The position numbers and the translations under genes are program-made. 7,448 nt of DNA from Dehalococcoidia bacterium (GTDB lineage: Bacteria > Chloroflexota > Dehalococcoidia > Lucifugimonadales > JAGWBF01): contig JAGWBF010000077.1 in the NCBI GenBank assembly GCA_021296025.1, forward strand, positions 1 through 7,448, given 5' to 3'. Below the pieces are notes generated by a model. The model ran no database searches. It saw only the letters and a list, made by a program, of their open reading frames with translations, and was not told the origin of the DNA. Each line of letters opens with the position of its first letter. Positions within the stretch are counted from its first letter, which is position 1. Shown in pieces: positions 5,265 through 7,448 of this stretch.

Positions 5265-6884
5265 TTAAAGACCCAGGATGTTGCCTTCACTGTCCACATC
5301 CAGGCTCCGCGGTGAGCTGGGGAGCCCAGGCATGGTGACGATGTTCCCAGCGATGGGGTACAGGAACCCTGCCCCAATGGATGCTCTCAGGTCGGAAACC
5401 TCGAAGATGTAGTCCGATGGCCTTCCCTTCAGTGACGACTGGTGGGATATGGAAAGGGGCGTCTTGGCCATGCACACGGGCAGGCTTCCCCAACCGAGCT
5501 CCTCATATTGGGCCAGCCTCCTGCGGGCCGCCGGCTCCCAGCGCACATCTCTGGCGTTGTAGACAGTACGGGCAATGGCCAGCATCTTCTCTTCCATGGA
5601 GTCGTTCTCGGCATAGAGATACGACACCCTTCCACCCTGGCTAACTGCCGCCAAGACAGCTTCTGCCAGTTCGATGCTGCCCTCGCCGCCATCGGAAAAC
5701 GCGGTAGTCTTAGCGGCGGAAAAGGCGCCGGCATCCAATGCGCTCCTGCGCACCAGATCCAGCTCACCCTCGGCGTCTGAAGAAAAGGCGTTGACAGCCA
5801 CAACGACGGGAAGCCCAAAGGACCTGACTATCCCGATGTGGTGTTCCAGGTTGGGCATACCCCGTTGCACCGCATCTTCATCGGGGATATCTAGACTCGC
5901 CAGGGAAACGCCGCCGTGGTACTTAAGAGCCCGAACGGAAGCGACTAATACAGCCGCCCTGGGCTGCACCCCGCCGGCCCGCGCCTTGATGTGCATGAAC
6001 TTCTCGAAGCCCAGGTCCGAACCAAACCCCGCCTCGGTAAGCACGTAGTCCGAATAACCTACCGCAAGCCTATCCGCCAGGATGGAGCTGCACCCGTGGG
6101 CGATGTTACCGAAGGGTCCGGTGTGGACCAACACGGGCTGGCCCTCGGTTGTCTGCACAAGGTTGGGCTGCAAGGCATATCTGAGCAGGGAAAGCATGGA
6201 GCCAACTGCGCCCACATCCTGGGCAGTAACGGGCTTCCCATCTTTGTTGAACCCCACCACAATCCTGCCCAACCTTGACCTCAGGTCGTCCAGACCCAGG
6301 GACAAGGCCAGGATCGCCATTATCTCCGATGCCGTCACGATGTCGAAGCCCGTCTGCCGTATAGGTGCGTTGCCCAGACCTCCCATTCCAGTAACTATAT
6401 CTCTGAGCGCCCGGTCCTCGACATCGGTCACCCTGCGCCAGGTGGCCATCGAAGGGCCGAAGCCGGGCACCTGGCCCCGCTGAGCGGCATTATCGGTTAG
6501 CGCAGCCAGAAGGTTGTGGGCTGAAGCTACAGCGTGGGCGTCGCCGGTAAAGTGAACATTCACCTCATCCTGGGGCTCTACCAGACATGCCCCCCCGCCT
6601 GTACCCCCTCCCTTTATCCCAAAGATAGGACCTAACGAGGGTTCCCTGAGGCAAGCGACCACCCGTTTCCCCAGCTTGCCCAAGCCCTGGGCCAGCCCCA
6701 CCGTCATGGTCGTCTTTCCCTCACCCAATGGCGTGGGCGTTATCCCCGTAACGACCACCAGGTCTCCCCGGGGGCCCGCTGTCTTTATGGCCTCCAGCGA
6801 TATCTTGGCCTTGTACCTTCCGTAGGGAATAACCAGAGCAGGGTCGATTCCCATAATCCCGGCGATCTCGGATACAGGCCTCAT
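5265..6884 (-). CDS. fhs: Formate-tetrahydrofolate ligase (10-formyl-THF synthetase)
   Basis: This 539-residue cytoplasmic enzyme joins formate to tetrahydrofolate using ATP, giving 10-formyl-THF for purine and fMet-tRNA synthesis or for the methyl branch of the Wood-Ljungdahl pathway. Visible family features are YGRYKAKISL (21-30), the P-loop TPTPLGEGKTT (49-59), LREPSLGPIFGIKGGG (79-94), NVHFTGDAHAVASAHNLLAA (109-128), PNLVQT (240-245), HTGPFGNIAHG (254-264), TEAGFGSDLGFEKF (283-296), and near the C-terminus LPVCMAKTPLS and MPGLP. The family is usually about 555-560 residues; this one begins at the conserved M(K/R)P--EIA position, lacking some 15-20 N-terminal residues. GGAGG lies only four bases before ATG 6884 on the minus strand. 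The usual GGAAGGGYAQV after EPSLGP is GGGTGGGACLV here, a local divergence. No folD or other C1 gene is in the window, so the pathway role is inferred. Confidence 0.95.
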   Translation of the reverse strand: MRPVSEIAGIMGIDPALVIPYGRYKAKISLEAIKTAGPRGDLVVVTGITPTPLGEGKTTMTVGLAQGLGKLGKRVVACLREPSLGPIFGIKGGGTGGGACLVEPQDEVNVHFTGDAHAVASAHNLLAALTDNAAQRGQVPGFGPSMATWRRVTDVEDRALRDIVTGMGGLGNAPIRQTGFDIVTASEIMAILALSLGLDDLRSRLGRIVVGFNKDGKPVTAQDVGAVGSMLSLLRYALQPNLVQTTEGQPVLVHTGPFGNIAHGCSSILADRLAVGYSDYVLTEAGFGSDLGFEKFMHIKARAGGVQPRAAVLVASVRALKYHGGVSLASLDIPDEDAVQRGMPNLEHHIGIVRSFGLPVVVAVNAFSSDAEGELDLVRRSALDAGAFSAAKTTAFSDGGEGSIELAEAVLAAVSQGGRVSYLYAENDSMEEKMLAIARTVYNARDVRWEPAARRRLAQYEELGWGSLPVCMAKTPLSISHQSSLKGRPSDYIFEVSDLRASIGAGFLYPIAGNIVTMPGLPSSPRSLDVDSEGNILGL

Positions 6885-6938
6885 ATCTCCTCCCAGTTGA
6901 CTTGTCTTCCTTGGCGCTGATCCCGACTTTGCATGGCC

Positions 6939-6967
6939 AGTATCCTATCGGCGTTCGGTAGAATCAA
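6939..6967 (-). promoter_or_regulatory. Candidate promoter of fhs
   Basis: On the minus strand TTGATT (plus 6962-6967) and GATACT (plus 6939-6944) are exactly 17 bases apart, each with four of six consensus matches. Transcription would start near 6932, giving a leader of about 50 bases. No riboswitch-like structure was recognised in it. Confidence 0.35.
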
Positions 6968-7030
6968 GAAGGACCCTCAAAGAGTGCCTCGCAGTGCATG
7001 CTTTCAATCGACCGGGATGCTAGCCAAATT

Positions 7031-7052
7031 ACAATTGAAATTGTATACAATT
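7031..7052. promoter_or_regulatory. Three alternating ACAATT/AATTGT half-sites, likely operator
   Basis: ACAATT (7031-7036), AATTGT (7039-7044) and ACAATT (7047-7052) alternate with two-base gaps, making two overlapping palindromes. The second is the perfect 14-base AATTGTATACAATT at 7039-7052. Its core TTGTATACAA has the T-N-G-T/A-C-N-A shape of GntR-family operators; assignment to that family is a guess. The array is an AT-rich island in a GC-rich region and lies about 110 bases before the ankyrin gene and 150 bases before fhs on the other strand. Confidence 0.45.
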
Positions 7053-7163
7053 CTATCCTGGGGCTAGAGGCTTGGCGACGCGCTAGGAAGTGGTCAGTCC
7101 AATTCCGTCTGTTCCAGTTGTCAAGCCGGTGAGAGCGGCGATCAAATGAACTAATCGAAGCCT

Positions 7164-7448
7164 GTGATTGCAGTCTCACTGCCCCTGTATCTCGGACTCA
7201 TAACGGCATTGGTTGTGGTGGTGGTGTTAACCATATCCGACTCCGAACCTACACCAATCCTCGAGCCGACGCCCCAACCGACATCCACATCGATCCCCCT
7301 GACCACTCCCGGTCCTACGGACACACGGACTTCGATATCGGATGCTACGGACGCTGAGGGGGACGCCATTCTGAACGAGCCCGTTTGGAGAGGAAATGCC
7401 GATGCAGTGAGGGCATTGATCGCCGCGGGTGCGGTCGTTTACGTCCGC
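7164..7448 (+). CDS. Exported/membrane-anchored ankyrin-repeat protein (N-terminal part, runs off right edge)
   Basis: An open frame runs from GTG 7164 to the window end (95 residues). Residues 2-24 (IAVSLPLYLGLITALVVVVVLTI) are a hydrophobic signal or anchor segment, without a lipobox cysteine and without the usual basic residues before it. Residues 25-65 are rich in Pro, Thr and Ser (for example EPTPILEPTPQPTSTS), like the wall-spanning linkers of exported proteins. From about residue 70, ILNEPVWRGNADAVRALIAAGAVVYVR matches the first ankyrin repeat pattern (L--A---G--E-V--LL--GA-V). GTG is the only start after the in-frame stop at 7152-7154, and the GAAG before it is a weak, close Shine-Dalgarno, so the start is uncertain. 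The protein probably displays ankyrin repeats outside the membrane for protein binding; partner unknown. Confidence 0.7.
   Translation, partial: MIAVSLPLYLGLITALVVVVVLTISDSEPTPILEPTPQPTSTSIPLTTPGPTDTRTSISDATDAEGDAILNEPVWRGNADAVRALIAAGAVVYVR

Larger units (their letters stand above)
6885..7163. other. Divergent intergenic region between fhs and the ankyrin gene
   Basis: These 279 bases hold the fhs Shine-Dalgarno (6889-6893), a candidate fhs promoter and the half-site array at 7031-7052. No coding frame is supported; small open frames such as the ATG at 7146 stop after two codons. I see nothing recognisable between 7070 and 7160. Confidence 0.5.

Noticed and set aside
5442..5780. Plus-strand open frames within fhs (also near 5674-6048 and 6082-6483)
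   Set aside because: They are antisense to an unbroken, conserved Fhs reading frame.
1..7448. Defence system, prophage, insertion sequence or CRISPR
   Set aside because: No transposase, integrase, nuclease, Cas or toxin-antitoxin signature and no spaced direct repeats were seen on either strand.

Overview
The window looks like a moderately GC-rich bacterial chromosome. The mix of genes suggests Chloroflexota (Dehalococcoidia or SAR202-like): a compact archaeal-type PEP carboxylase, a bacterial-type formate-tetrahydrofolate ligase, an ECF sigma factor next to a membrane vWA protein, and an exported protein with a Pro/Thr/Ser-rich linker before ankyrin repeats. The phylum is an inference from gene content and style; no marker gene is present. 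No phage, transposon, CRISPR, tRNA or rRNA signal was seen.

Layout, left to right. (1) 1-741, minus: the first 247 residues of a thiamine-diphosphate enzyme of the acetolactate-synthase superfamily, running off the left edge. (2) 742-973: a divergent intergenic region. (3) 974-1531, plus: an ECF sigma factor split by one in-frame TGA between region 2 and region 4. (4) 1521-3602, plus: a membrane-anchored, cysteine-free vWA/YfbK-type protein whose start overlaps the sigma gene by 11 bases. Its N-terminus probably acts as the anti-sigma part. (5) 3603-3758: a REP-like hairpin, then a perfect 12-bp inverted repeat that encloses the likely -35 element of the next gene. (6) 3759-5231, plus: archaeal-type PEP carboxylase (ppcA) starting at TTG. 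(7) 5265-6884, minus: formate-tetrahydrofolate ligase (fhs), convergent with ppcA and 33 bases from it. (8) 6885-7163: intergenic, with a candidate fhs promoter and an AT-rich array of three alternating half-sites. (9) 7164-7448, plus: the start of an exported ankyrin-repeat protein, cut by the right edge.

Functionally there are two themes. The sigma/vWA pair looks like a cell-envelope signalling unit in which an extracytoplasmic MIDAS domain could control a cytoplasmic sigma factor, although the sigma gene as read is interrupted. PpcA (CO2/bicarbonate fixation onto PEP to oxaloacetate) and Fhs (formate activation onto tetrahydrofolate) are C1 and anaplerotic enzymes, but their convergent orientation means they are not one operon. 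The most unusual points are the TGA in the sigma gene, the sigma/vWA pairing with a collagen-like linker, the archaeal-type PEPC with its palindrome-embedded promoter, and the Glu-to-Asp change in the thiamine enzyme.
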